Shown here: in pieces, positions 1 to 7,953 of the stretch
Layout: each line of letters begins with the position of its first letter
Numbering within the stretch: the first letter of the stretch is position 1
Assembly: GCF_040640215.1 (NCBI RefSeq)
Contig: NZ_JBFABG010000001.1
Span: 186,001-250,000, forward strand
Length of the DNA stretch: 64,000 bases
Source of the DNA: Actinosynnema sp040640215
GTDB taxonomy: Bacteria > Actinomycetota > Actinomycetes > Mycobacteriales > Pseudonocardiaceae
Direction: 5' to 3'
Notes under the pieces: model-generated
Databases searched by the model: none
Told to the model about the DNA's origin: nothing
Seen by the model: only the letters and a program-made list of their open reading frames with translations
Translations under genes and position numbers: made by a program

Positions 1-548
1 CAGACGTCCTCCAGGATGCGGCCCCGGGTCAGCACCTGCTTGGGGTGCGCCAGGAACAGCTCCAACAGGGCGAACTCGGTCCGGGTGAGGCTGATCGGGC
101 GCTCGCCGCGGCGGACGTCCCGGGTGCCGGGGTCCAGTTCGAGGTCGGCGAACCGGAGCACCGCGCCGGCGGGCTCCTCGGCGTCCGAGACCGCCCTCCG
201 CAGCAGCGCGCGCAGCCGGGCCAGCAGCTCCTCCAGCGCGAACGGCTTGGGCAGGTAGTCGTCCGCCCCGGCGTCGAGCCCCGACACCCGGTCGGACACC
301 GCGTCCCGCGCGGTGAGCACCAGGATCGGCAGGTCGTCGCCGGTGCTGCGCAGCCGGCGGCAGACCTCCAACCCGTCCAGCCTGGGCATCATGACGTCGA
401 GCACCATGGCATCGGGACGCTGGGAGACGACCGATTCGAGGGCCTGCTGACCGTCTCCGGCCAGATCCACCTGGTAGCCGTTGAACTGCAGTGAGCGGCG
501 AAGCGACTCACGCACGGCCCGGTCGTCGTCGACAACGAGGATGCGCAT
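1..548 (-). CDS. OmpR/PhoB-family response regulator (C-terminus cut by window edge)
   Basis: This is a DNA-binding two-component response regulator. Read from the ATG at 548, it begins MRILVVDDDRAVRESL, the acidic pocket of a receiver domain. The phosphoacceptor Asp lies in VLDVMMPRLDG, and a conserved Lys follows in DYLPKPFALEELLARL. A winged-helix output domain of OmpR type starts near residue 130 (LRFADLELDPGTRDV, then SLTRTEFALLELFL) and runs off the left edge. The layout matches MprA-like regulators, but the cognate kinase, expected beyond base 1, is not visible. The TRIC-channel gene ends 52 bp upstream on the same strand. Confidence 0.9.
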   Translation of the reverse strand, partial: MRILVVDDDRAVRESLRRSLQFNGYQVDLAGDGQQALESVVSQRPDAMVLDVMMPRLDGLEVCRRLRSTGDDLPILVLTARDAVSDRVSGLDAGADDYLPKPFALEELLARLRALLRRAVSDAEEPAGAVLRFADLELDPGTRDVRRGERPISLTRTEFALLELFLAHPKQVLTRGRILEDV

Positions 549-600
549 GGGGATCAGTGTTGCTCCTGCTCCTGAGAGCCGCCTGAGAAGGCGGTGTGAG

Positions 601-1209
601 CTAGCCGTCAAGTTTGCGGGCGACCGGGGCGTTCCACTTCCGCCACAGCGCCAGTACGCGGACCCCGACGATCAGGACCGCCGCGACGGGCGTCACCACC
701 CCTTCGGGGAAGCCCAGCCAGTCGCCCACCGCGACGATCACCGCGCCGCCCAGCGCCGCCACCGCGTAGATCTCCCGGCGCAGGACCAGCGGGATCTCCC
801 GCAGCAGCACGTCGCGCAGCGCGCCGCCGCCGATGCCGGTGGTCATCCCCACCAGGCACGCGGCGTACGGGGGAGCGCCCAGCGAGAGCGCGGTGGAGGT
901 GCCGGCGGTGACGAACAGACCCAGCCCGACCGCGTCCAACAACAACACGGACCGGCGGAGTCTGGACACCGTCGGGTGAAACCAGAAGACGATCAGCCCG
1001 GTGCCGGCCGCGACCGCCAGGTACGGCCAGTTCACCAGGTTCACCGGCGGGTGCACGCCGAGCAGCACGTCCCGCATGGTGCCGCCGCCCAGCGCCGTGG
1101 TGAGCGCGAGCACGATCACCCCGAACAGGTCCAGCCGGGCGCGCACCGCCGCCAGCGCGCCGGAGGCGGCGAAGGCGGCGATGCCGACCAGGTCGAGGAC
1201 GATCAGCAC
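601..1209 (-). CDS. TRIC-family (UPF0126) trimeric cation channel protein
   Basis: A 202-residue polytopic membrane protein of the bacterial TRIC/UPF0126 family, whose members form trimeric monovalent-cation channels in the inner membrane. About six to seven hydrophobic helices are visible. The sequence contains the family's internal duplication: GGGTMRDVLLG near residue 41 and GGGALRDVLLRE near residue 127, the paired glycine-rich kinks followed by Arg-Asp. The start is GTG, and the length is normal for the family. It sits between the Eis-like gene and the OmpR-type regulator on the same strand. The physiological ion and its regulation cannot be told from sequence. Confidence 0.88.
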   Translation of the reverse strand: MLIVLDLVGIAAFAASGALAAVRARLDLFGVIVLALTTALGGGTMRDVLLGVHPPVNLVNWPYLAVAAGTGLIVFWFHPTVSRLRRSVLLLDAVGLGLFVTAGTSTALSLGAPPYAACLVGMTTGIGGGALRDVLLREIPLVLRREIYAVAALGGAVIVAVGDWLGFPEGVVTPVAAVLIVGVRVLALWRKWNAPVARKLDG

Positions 1210-1260
1210 GGTCGGTCCGGCGGGCGCGCGGGCGGGTCGGCGGTGGTCACGCCAGGCAGG

Positions 1261-2394
1261 CTAGAAGAAGTCCGCCAACCGGGGCACGCCCGGCGCGCCG
1301 ACGAGCTGGTCGAGGAGCGCCGCGTCACCGGTCAGCAGACCGGCGCGGCGCAGGGCGTGGCTGTCCTGCATCCCGCTGAACCACGGCCCGAGCGCCCGCG
1401 CGTGCAGCCGCACCGCGCCGGACCCGCCCGGCTCGACGCGCACGGCCCCGTCCTCGACGACCAGCCGCTGCCGGCCCGCGTGCCACGGGGCGTGCTCGTC
1501 CACCACGTCCAGGTCGACCGCGGCGGACCGGAGCCACCGCGCGGCCGGCCAGCCGCGCGCGGCGACGGCGGCGGGCAGGTCCACCACCCGCAGCAGCCAC
1601 TCGGAGGTGTTCACGGTGTGCCGGATGCCCTGGTTGGTGAGCAGCCCGGTGACCGCCGGGTCGACCACCCGCAGCGAGAGCCGGTCCAGCAGGCCGCCCC
1701 ACGAGGCGAGGCCGCCGAGCAGGCCGAGCTGGGTCTCGGCGTCCCGCCCGATCAGGTCGAACACCCGCAGGCCCTCGCGGTCGCGCTCGGCGGTCAGGTA
1801 GCCGCGCACCTCGCCGTCGTGGCCGGGGACGACCGACGTGATGTCGAGCCGGCGCACGTCGGCGACGTCGATCGCGGGCGGCGACCGGTCCAGCAGGCCG
1901 TTCACGGTGGACGCCACGTCGTTGTAGCAGGCGTGCAGGCCGGCCAGGTCGTCCTCGCCGACCGGGCGGGTGGCGAGCTTCGGGCCGGGTGCCACCCGGT
2001 CGACCGTGAGGTCCAGCCACTCGAACACGCCGGCCCGCTCCCAGCCGCGCGAGCGGTAGAGCGCGGGGACGGTGGCGTAGAGCGCGGACAGCGGCTGCCC
2101 GTGCTCGCGCAGGTCGGTCAGGGCCCGGTCGAGCAGGCCGGTGGCGACGCCCCGGCCGCGCGCGTACGGGTCGACGGCGACGCCGCCGATGCCGCCCAGG
2201 GGCACCGGAGCGCCGCCGTAGTACTGGTGGAACTCGTTGATCGCCAGCGTGCCGGCCGGGCGGCCGTCGAGCTCGGCGACGAGGCCGCGCCGACCGGGGC
2301 GCAGCGGGTTGTCCTCGGACGTGCTGCCGAACGCGACCTTGCGCAGCCCGCGCACGTCGTCGGCGTCGTGGTCGGTCTGTTCCCTGATGAGCAC
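1261..2394 (-). CDS. Eis-like GNAT N-acetyltransferase
   Basis: A 377-residue protein with the architecture of Eis (enhanced intracellular survival) acetyltransferases. An N-terminal GNAT domain carries the acetyl-CoA loop (GGVAVDPYARGRGVATGLL, about residues 71-89). A second degenerate GNAT-like half follows, then a C-terminal sterol-carrier-protein-like fold ending LADFF, the usual short hydrophobic tail with a terminal carboxylate. Eis enzymes acetylate amines on aminoglycosides, peptides or polyamines; the substrate here is unknown. The GTG start has AGGAC a few bases upstream. The gene follows the hydroxyacyl-CoA dehydrogenase by only 10 bp, so they are probably co-transcribed. Confidence 0.85.
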   Translation of the reverse strand: MLIREQTDHDADDVRGLRKVAFGSTSEDNPLRPGRRGLVAELDGRPAGTLAINEFHQYYGGAPVPLGGIGGVAVDPYARGRGVATGLLDRALTDLREHGQPLSALYATVPALYRSRGWERAGVFEWLDLTVDRVAPGPKLATRPVGEDDLAGLHACYNDVASTVNGLLDRSPPAIDVADVRRLDITSVVPGHDGEVRGYLTAERDREGLRVFDLIGRDAETQLGLLGGLASWGGLLDRLSLRVVDPAVTGLLTNQGIRHTVNTSEWLLRVVDLPAAVAARGWPAARWLRSAAVDLDVVDEHAPWHAGRQRLVVEDGAVRVEPGGSGAVRLHARALGPWFSGMQDSHALRRAGLLTGDAALLDQLVGAPGVPRLADFF

Positions 2395-2404
2395 GACGTC
2401 CTGC

Positions 2405-3229
2405 CTACCAGGCGAAGAACCCCCGGCCGGTCTTGCGGCCGAGTTCGCCCGCCGCGACCTTGGCGCGCAGCAGGGCGGGCGGTTCGAAGCGCGGGCCCAG
2501 CTCGGCGGCCAGGTGCTCGGCGATGGCCAGCCGCACGTCCAGGCCGACCAGGTCGGTGAGCCGCAGCGGGCCCATCGGCCAGCCGTAGCCCAGGCGCATC
2601 CCGGTGTCGATGTCCTCGGCGGAGGCGACGCCCTCGGCCAGCAGCCGGATCGCCTCCATGCCGACCGCGACGCCCAGCCGCGAGGTGGCGAACCCCGGCG
2701 AGTCGCGGACCTCGATCACGGTCTTGCCGAGCTGTTCGGCCCAGGCGCGGGTCTTCGCGAGGACGGCGGGGTCGAGCCGGTCGTGGTGGACGAGTTCGAC
2801 CAGCTCCCGCACCGGGACGGGGTTGAAGAAGTGCATCCCGATCACCCGCTCGGCAGGCAGGCCCTCGGCGAGCTCGGAGATCGACAGGGAGGAGGTGTTG
2901 GACGCCAGCACGGCGTCGGGACACGCGCGCGCGGCGTTGCCCAGGACCCGGCGCTTGAGCTCGGCGTCCTCCGGGACGGCTTCGATCACCAGCTCGGCGG
3001 GCACGTCGGCCAGGTGCTCCACCAGGGTCAGCCCGCGCAGCAGCTCGTCCGGGTCGCGGTCGAGCTTGCCGCGCCCGGCCGCGACCGCGAGCGACTTCTC
3101 CACGGCCCGGCGGGCGGCGGCGACCCGGGACGCGCCGTGCTCGGCCACCACGACCTCGTGCCCGCCCGCGAGCAGCAGGTGCGCGATCCCCGCGCCCATC
3201 GTGCCGCCGCCGATCACCACCGCGATCAT
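2405..3229 (-). CDS. 3-hydroxyacyl-CoA dehydrogenase (FadB2/PaaH-like)
   Basis: A 274-residue NAD-dependent 3-hydroxyacyl-CoA dehydrogenase, which oxidises L-3-hydroxyacyl-CoA to 3-ketoacyl-CoA. The N-terminal Rossmann fold has VIGGGTMGAGIAHLL at residues 4-18. The catalytic region includes ASNTSSLSI and the family signature HFFNPVPVRELVELV. The C-terminal helical dimerisation domain ends with GRKTGRGFFAW. The ATG overlaps the stop of the EthD-like gene (ATGA at 3226-3229), indicating translational coupling, and the Eis-like gene follows after 10 bp. A longer reading upstream is an out-of-frame shadow of the EthD gene. Confidence 0.93.
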   Translation of the reverse strand: MIAVVIGGGTMGAGIAHLLLAGGHEVVVAEHGASRVAAARRAVEKSLAVAAGRGKLDRDPDELLRGLTLVEHLADVPAELVIEAVPEDAELKRRVLGNAARACPDAVLASNTSSLSISELAEGLPAERVIGMHFFNPVPVRELVELVHHDRLDPAVLAKTRAWAEQLGKTVIEVRDSPGFATSRLGVAVGMEAIRLLAEGVASAEDIDTGMRLGYGWPMGPLRLTDLVGLDVRLAIAEHLAAELGPRFEPPALLRAKVAAGELGRKTGRGFFAW

Positions 3230-3546
3230 CCCTCGACCACTTCCGCCACGAACATGGCGACCAGGTCCGCGCCGCCGATCTCGCTCAGGTTCGCGCCGGC
3301 GGCCTGCCACTCGGGCGAGGCGAAGGCGACCTTCAGGTCCTGCTCGGACCCGAAGTACAGCTCGGCCACCAGGTGCGGCTCGGACTCGCCGAGGAAGCCG
3401 GGCACGAACACCTGGCTCACCTTGGCGACCTCGGCCCTGAGCAGACCGGGCGTGCGGCGGACGAGCGGCAGGTGGGAGGTGAGGTAGGCCTCGTCGAACC
3501 CGTCGACGTCGTCCGGTTTCCGGTACAGCGCGATGTACTTGATCAT
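3226..3546 (-). CDS. EthD-family small protein
   Basis: A 106-residue ferredoxin-like alpha/beta-barrel protein of the EthD family, starting MIKYIALYRKPDDVDGF and containing the typical HLPLVRRTPGL stretch. Members occur as dimeric accessory proteins or small enzymes in oxidative degradation pathways. I chose the ATG at 3546 because it begins at the family's N-terminal strand; an upstream extension would add an unrelated leader. It is first in an apparent three-gene operon with the dehydrogenase (ATGA overlap) and the Eis-like gene. It is divergent from the phosphatase gene, with 55 bp between starts, so both promoters must lie in that gap. The precise role is not determinable. Confidence 0.82.
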   Translation of the reverse strand: MIKYIALYRKPDDVDGFDEAYLTSHLPLVRRTPGLLRAEVAKVSQVFVPGFLGESEPHLVAELYFGSEQDLKVAFASPEWQAAGANLSEIGGADLVAMFVAEVVEG

Positions 3547-3601
3547 GTGACACCTTCCGTCCGGTTTCGCCGCCGGACTGTAACACCGGCACGATGGCGG
3601 G

Positions 3602-4246
3602 GTGCGGATCATCCTGCTGCGGCACGGGCAGAGCCTGGGCAACATCGACGAACTGGCGTACTGCCGGGTACCCGATCACGCCCTCCCCCTCACCCCGCGC
3701 GGCGAACAAGAGGCAGCCGAGGCCGGACCTCGGGTGAAAGCCCTGCTCGGCGACGGACCGGTGGCCGTGTACGTGAGCCCGTACGTGCGGACGCGGTCCA
3801 CGTTGCGGGGGCTGGCGCTGGGCGGGCGGGCCGAGCGGGTGATCGCCGAGCCCCGGTTGCGGGAGCAGGACTGGGGCAACCTCCAGGACCCGGTGCGCCA
3901 GGAGGTGCTCAAGCACCAGCGGCACGCGTTCGGCCACTTCTTCTTCCGCCTGCCCAACGGCGAGTCGGGTGCCGACGTGGACGACCGGCTGGCGGGCTTC
4001 CTGGTCGACCTGGAGACCCGGATGGCCCACGACGACCACCCGTCGACGGCCCTGCTCGTCTCGCACGGCCTGACCATCCGCCTGCTGTGCCGGCGGCTGT
4101 TCGGGTGGAGCATCGAGCTGTTCGAGTCGCTGTCGAACCTGGAGACGTGCGAACACCGCGTGCTCACCCGCGAGGGCACCCGCTGGTCCCTCGACCGGCC
4201 GTTCGACCAGTGGCGCGACTCCCCGGACGGCGAGACCCAGGGCTGA
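3602..4246 (+). CDS. Histidine phosphatase family protein (phosphoglycerate mutase-like)
   Basis: A 214-residue branch-1 histidine phosphatase. The catalytic RHGQSLGN is at residues 7-14, where the His is transiently phosphorylated. The second catalytic His is in LLVSHGLTIRLL near residue 156, and the charge-relay Arg is in YVSPYVRTRST. The start is GTG, since a nearby ATG at 3594 is in another frame. Likely a small-molecule phosphatase; the substrate is not readable. It is monocistronic and convergent with the membrane-protein gene at 4363-4686. Downstream lie two imperfect copies (about 4269 and 4307) of the TCCACTGTGGA palindrome discussed in the findings. Confidence 0.9.
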   Translation: MRIILLRHGQSLGNIDELAYCRVPDHALPLTPRGEQEAAEAGPRVKALLGDGPVAVYVSPYVRTRSTLRGLALGGRAERVIAEPRLREQDWGNLQDPVRQEVLKHQRHAFGHFFFRLPNGESGADVDDRLAGFLVDLETRMAHDDHPSTALLVSHGLTIRLLCRRLFGWSIELFESLSNLETCEHRVLTREGTRWSLDRPFDQWRDSPDGETQG

Positions 4247-4362
4247 CCGGCCCCGGTCGCCACTCACCGTCCACTGAGGACCATCCGGCCACCACTGCCA
4301 GGAGTGACCACTGTGGACTGAGAGGATGTGTTGCTACCGCGCGGATTCGTGCCCGGCCGCCA

Positions 4363-4686
4363 TCAGGAACGCGCGGGGGACGGCGCTGGTGCCCTCCCCC
4401 GCGCGAGACCGCCGAGCGAAGCGGTGCCGGCCGCCGCCAGCACCGCCAGCGCGGGCCAGTCCAGCACGAGATAACCCGCGGACGACACCACGAAACTGGC
4501 GTACAGGCCCCAGCACTGCACGACGGTGAGCGCCGCGCCGAGCGGCGTCGTCATCAGCGACACCACCAGCACCACCAGGGTGAGCAGGGCGAGCGCCACC
4601 AGCGGCCAGTGGCTCGACACGACGGTCGCGGCCACTCCCCCGGCGAAACCCGACGCGGACCCCGGTGCGGTTCCGATCCTCGGCAT
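4363..4686 (-). CDS. Small hydrophobic membrane protein, function unknown
   Basis: A 107-residue reading frame opening MPRIGTAPGSASGF, with three strongly hydrophobic stretches: about residues 17-45 (WPLVALALLTLVVLVVSLM), 49-70 and 73-90. A basic, proline-rich tail follows. The hydrophobic pattern argues that this frame rather than its shadows is coding. No family is recognised. There is no strong ribosome site before the ATG, which lowers confidence. It is convergent with the phosphatase gene and divergent from the GGDEF gene at 4971. Confidence 0.5.
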   Translation of the reverse strand: MPRIGTAPGSASGFAGGVAATVVSSHWPLVALALLTLVVLVVSLMTTPLGAALTVVQCWGLYASFVVSSAGYLVLDWPALAVLAAAGTASLGGLARGRAPAPSPARS

Positions 4687-4970
4687 GGCGGTCTATTCAA
4701 CGCCCGGTCGAAAGCCACGCCACCGCCCATCGGCGGAGTTCACCGGATCGCGTGAGGCCCGGTCGTGGGAACGAGCTCCCCGCCGGTCACCCGGGCCCGG
4801 TCGACGCCCTGTCCCGCACCCGGCCCGGAGCGCCACGGTCTGCCCTAATGCACCCCTCTTGAAGGCGTGCCGCACCAAGAGCGGTGCACCCGGCGTCCGT
4901 CCCGGTAGCCTGAGAAGGCCGTGCCGCTGGCGGACGGGCTCGCGTACCCGTCCCGCCGAGTCGGAATGGA

Positions 4971-6476
4971 GTGTCAGCACGAGTGGAGCAGCGAGATCCG
5001 CTGGTAGCGGTGCCCCGACCGGACCTGGAGGTCAAGGCGTTGCTGAACGCCGGCCGCCTGGCGGAGGCGAACACCCTGTTCGACCAGGTGGTGAGCCGGA
5101 CCCCGCCGGGCGCGGACCGCTGGGTGCGCTCGGCGGTGCTGGTCAACCGGGCGAAGCTCGCCTGGCGGCTGGGTCGCATCCCGCTGGCGCTGGAGCTGGC
5201 CGCCGAGGGCTGGACCGACCTGGACGCCGAGCACGCCGACAGCCCCGCCGCCGCGCAGGCCATGCACGCGCTGGCGTACCTGCTGGAGGGCATCGGCAAC
5301 CGGCGGGCGGCGGTGGACATGCTGCGGCTGGCCGTCCAGGTCGCGCGGCGGGCGAACGTCCCCGAGGTGCTCGGCCACAGCCTCCAGGGCCTGGGCGGCA
5401 CGTTGAACTTCCGCGCCATCTCCTCCCCGCCGGAGCTCGCCCCGGGCATCTTCGCCGAGGCCCGCGACCACCTGCGGGAAGGTCTGGGGCTGGTGCACGA
5501 ACCGGAGATGCGGCTCGCGCTGATGGGCGCGTACAGCCGTTCCCTGGCCGGCGTCGGGGACCTGGTCGCGGCCGAGGAGGCCGCCACCGAGACGCTGCGC
5601 CGGGCCACCGAGGTCGGTGACAAGTGGGCGCTGGCGGTGGCGGACTGGGTGCTCTCGGTGGTGCGCCGGGACCAGGGCGACCTGGTCGAGGCGCGCACGT
5701 TGGCCAGCCGCGCGGTGGCCGCCGCCGAGGCGATCAACGACACGTCGCTGCTGCTGCGGTTCTCCCTCGACCTGGCGGACATCTGCGCCCGGATGAACGA
5801 CCCGGTGGGCGAGTCGGCGGCGTTGCGCTGCTCGGTGGCGGCGGGTCGGACGGCCGCCGAGACCCTCCAGGAAGGACTCGCGCAGGCGTTGGAGCAGCGC
5901 CGCGTCGCGGTGCAGGCGCAACGGCTGGCGGTGGCGGCGCAGGAGGCCGCCGCGCGCGACCCGCTGACCGGCCTGGCGAACCGGCTCGGGCTGGAGCGGG
6001 CGGCGGCCGGCCTGCTGGAGAGCACGGCCGCGCGCGGCCGGGTGCCGTGGCTGGTGCTGATCGACGTGGACTGGTTCAAAGGGGTCAACGACGACGCCGG
6101 GCACGCGGCGGGCGACGCGGCGCTGCGCGAGATCGCCCAGTTGCTGCGCCGCGAGTGCCGGGCGGACGACCTGGTGGCGCGGTGGGCGGGCGACGAGTTC
6201 GTGGTGCTGCTCGGCGACTCCGGGAGCACCGCGCACGACGTGGGCCCGACCGTGGCGGAACGCATCCGCGCGGCGGTGGACGGGCACGACTGGACCGTGG
6301 TGCTGGGCACGGTCCGGCGGCCGACGGTGAGCATCGGCGTGGCGGCCGGGCCGGCCAAGCTCGACCAGTTGTTCGCCGCCGCCGACATGGCGCTCTACCG
6401 CGCGAAGCGGCGCGGCCGGAACCGGGTCGAGGTCGAACCGGCGGTCGAGATCCCCGAAATCGTCAGCGGCGGGTGA
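4971..6476 (+). CDS. TPR-GGDEF diguanylate-cyclase-like protein
   Basis: A 501-residue soluble protein. Residues about 15-320 are helical, TPR-like repeats (ALELAAEGWTDLDAEHAD, AVDMLRLAVQVARRANVP and others). A short coiled coil rich in Ala/Gln follows, then a C-terminal GGDEF domain from about residue 330 (DPLTGLANRLGLERA). The Mg-binding LIDVDWFKGVND is intact, but the signature reads RWAGDEF, with Ala replacing the first Gly; the metal-binding Asp-Glu is retained. Some active cyclases carry AGDEF, so activity is possible but uncertain. The GTG start follows GGAATGGA. TPR-fused GGDEF proteins without membrane anchors suggest control by a protein partner. No EAL domain is present. Confidence 0.9.
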   Translation: MSARVEQRDPLVAVPRPDLEVKALLNAGRLAEANTLFDQVVSRTPPGADRWVRSAVLVNRAKLAWRLGRIPLALELAAEGWTDLDAEHADSPAAAQAMHALAYLLEGIGNRRAAVDMLRLAVQVARRANVPEVLGHSLQGLGGTLNFRAISSPPELAPGIFAEARDHLREGLGLVHEPEMRLALMGAYSRSLAGVGDLVAAEEAATETLRRATEVGDKWALAVADWVLSVVRRDQGDLVEARTLASRAVAAAEAINDTSLLLRFSLDLADICARMNDPVGESAALRCSVAAGRTAAETLQEGLAQALEQRRVAVQAQRLAVAAQEAAARDPLTGLANRLGLERAAAGLLESTAARGRVPWLVLIDVDWFKGVNDDAGHAAGDAALREIAQLLRRECRADDLVARWAGDEFVVLLGDSGSTAHDVGPTVAERIRAAVDGHDWTVVLGTVRRPTVSIGVAAGPAKLDQLFAAADMALYRAKRRGRNRVEVEPAVEIPEIVSGG

Positions 6477-6755
6477 AGGGCGAATCCGGCGACGGTGCGT
6501 GACCGAAAAGCCGGAGCGGCGGGAACCACTAATGCGTTCGCGTTGCATAACGGCGAAATGATTGCGGCGCGTAACCGGAAAGCGGGAAAGAACGGGTACC
6601 GCGCAGATTCCTGAAACATTTTCAGGTTAACCTCGGGTGCATTGTCCCACCGAGGCCCGACATTCCGACCGGAGCACCCCCGGGGCTCATCGTCCCACGG
6701 GGCACCGACAAATCCCGGGGAGCACTCCGACCGCGTCTCGGGCGGGTCCGCCGAC

Positions 6756-7403
6756 TCAGGCGATCAGACCGCCCCGGAAGGCGACCAGGGCCGCCTGGAC
6801 CCGGTTGACCGCACCGATCTTGCCCAGCACCGAGGACACGTAGCCCTTCACGGTGGCCTCGGACAGGTGCAGCGTGCCGCCGATCTCGGCATTGGACATG
6901 CCCTGTCCGATGAGGACGAGCACCTCCCGCTCGCGTTCGGACAGCGACGCCAGCAGGCGTCGGGCGGGTTCCGCCGCCCGCTCGCCGTCCGCCACCGCCG
7001 CCAGCACCCGGGCCGCCACGCCGGGGTCCAGCACGGCCCCGCCGACGGCCAGGTCGCGCACCGCGCGCACGAGCTGTTCCGGCTCGGTGTCCTTCAGCAG
7101 GAAGCCCGACGCGCCCAACCGCAGCGCCTCGGACACGTATTCGTCCACGTCGAACGTGGTGAGCATGGCGATCTTCGGCGGGTCCGGCATGGCGCGCAGC
7201 CTGCGCAGCGCCATCAACCCGTCCGAGGACCGCATCCGGATGTCGAGCAGCACGACGTGCGGGCGGTGCTGGCGGGCCAGGTCGGCCACCAGGTGCCCGT
7301 CGTCGCATTCGGCCACAACCTCGATGTCGCCGGCGCTGCTGAGGATCATGCGAAGGCCGGACCGGACGAGGTCTTCGTCGTCGGCCAGCATCACCTTGAT
7401 CAC
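6756..7403 (-). CDS. NarL/LuxR-family response regulator, orphan
   Basis: A 215-residue regulator with a receiver domain (VMLADDEDLVRSGL; phosphoacceptor Asp in VVLLDIRMRSSDG; Lys in GFLLKDTEPEQL) and a C-terminal LuxR-type HTH (LSEREREVLVLIGQGMSNAEIGGTL, then SEATVKGYVSSVLGKIGAVNR). I place the start at the GTG at 7403, which follows GGGGAGG by five bases and begins right at the first receiver strand; a longer reading would add about 15 unstructured residues. No histidine kinase is adjacent, so it is an orphan. It is convergent with the GGDEF gene across 279 bp in which I see no gene. Confidence 0.92.
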   Translation of the reverse strand: MIKVMLADDEDLVRSGLRMILSSAGDIEVVAECDDGHLVADLARQHRPHVVLLDIRMRSSDGLMALRRLRAMPDPPKIAMLTTFDVDEYVSEALRLGASGFLLKDTEPEQLVRAVRDLAVGGAVLDPGVAARVLAAVADGERAAEPARRLLASLSEREREVLVLIGQGMSNAEIGGTLHLSEATVKGYVSSVLGKIGAVNRVQAALVAFRGGLIA

Positions 7404-7953
7404 GACGCCTCCCCGCGTTGGCGTTTCGTGTTCGTACTCGCTCAGCATCGCGCACGAACACGCAAGCTGACGTTAATTCACCGTTATCTCACCATGGAAC
7501 AGCGCCGGAACAGCCTGTTCACAGTTGCCAGGAAATACCGGCAGTGGGCGGTGGACCCGCGCAACTTCCTGGCGCGGATGCGGCAACAGGGCGCAGGGCT
7601 TGTCGTCCGGACAGCGCGCGGCGCACTGGTCACCACGGTCGAAGCCGGCCATCGGCGGGTTGCCGCACTGGGCGCGGTCGTTTGCGTTCACGTTCACCGC
7701 GCGCGTTCACCGGTGAACGTGAACGGGCGGACCTGGCGGCACGGGTTCGGTCCGATCGGCACAGTCGCGGATGGACAGGACGGTCGATCCGGCCGGCTTG
7801 GATCGGCGGCGGTGCGTTACCGAAGCAGGACACACGGTCAACAGGCAACGAGTCGCGACCCAGGCCCGTCGACTGAATGCGAAGGTCTTTCGCGAATTCC
7901 TACCTGTGAGTAGCGTGCGGCACCCGGCTCCTTCCCGGAAGGAGCTTCGCGTC
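7404..7953. other. Gene-free stretch upstream of the acylase pseudogene
   Basis: No reading frame in these 550 bp has coding character. It holds the promoter side of the NarL-type regulator gene, an AT-richer patch around 7470-7500, and the 41-bp inverted repeat at 7685-7725. Confidence 0.5.
7685..7725. promoter_or_regulatory. 41-bp inverted repeat with GTTCAC half-sites (operator-like)
   Basis: Two perfectly complementary 15-bp arms (7685-7699 and 7711-7725) are separated by 11 bp. Each arm contains two tandem GTTCAC units. The spacer carries a further GTTCAC, which pairs with the right arm to form the 16-bp perfect palindrome CGTTCACCGGTGAACG (7704-7719). The lack of a T-tract and the stacked half-sites suggest a protein-binding site rather than a terminator. 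It lies between the NarL-type regulator (283 bp to its start) and the acylase pseudogene (about 230 bp to its start). Confidence 0.6.

Noticed and set aside
481..2559. A 692-codon forward open frame and other long frames of the kind across the window
   Set aside because: Arg/Pro/Gln/His-rich composition and full overlap with convincing minus-strand genes (TRIC, Eis-like) show it is a high-GC shadow.
7473..7913. Several open frames around the 41-bp inverted repeat
   Set aside because: None has a ribosome site or recognisable composition, and several span the palindrome.
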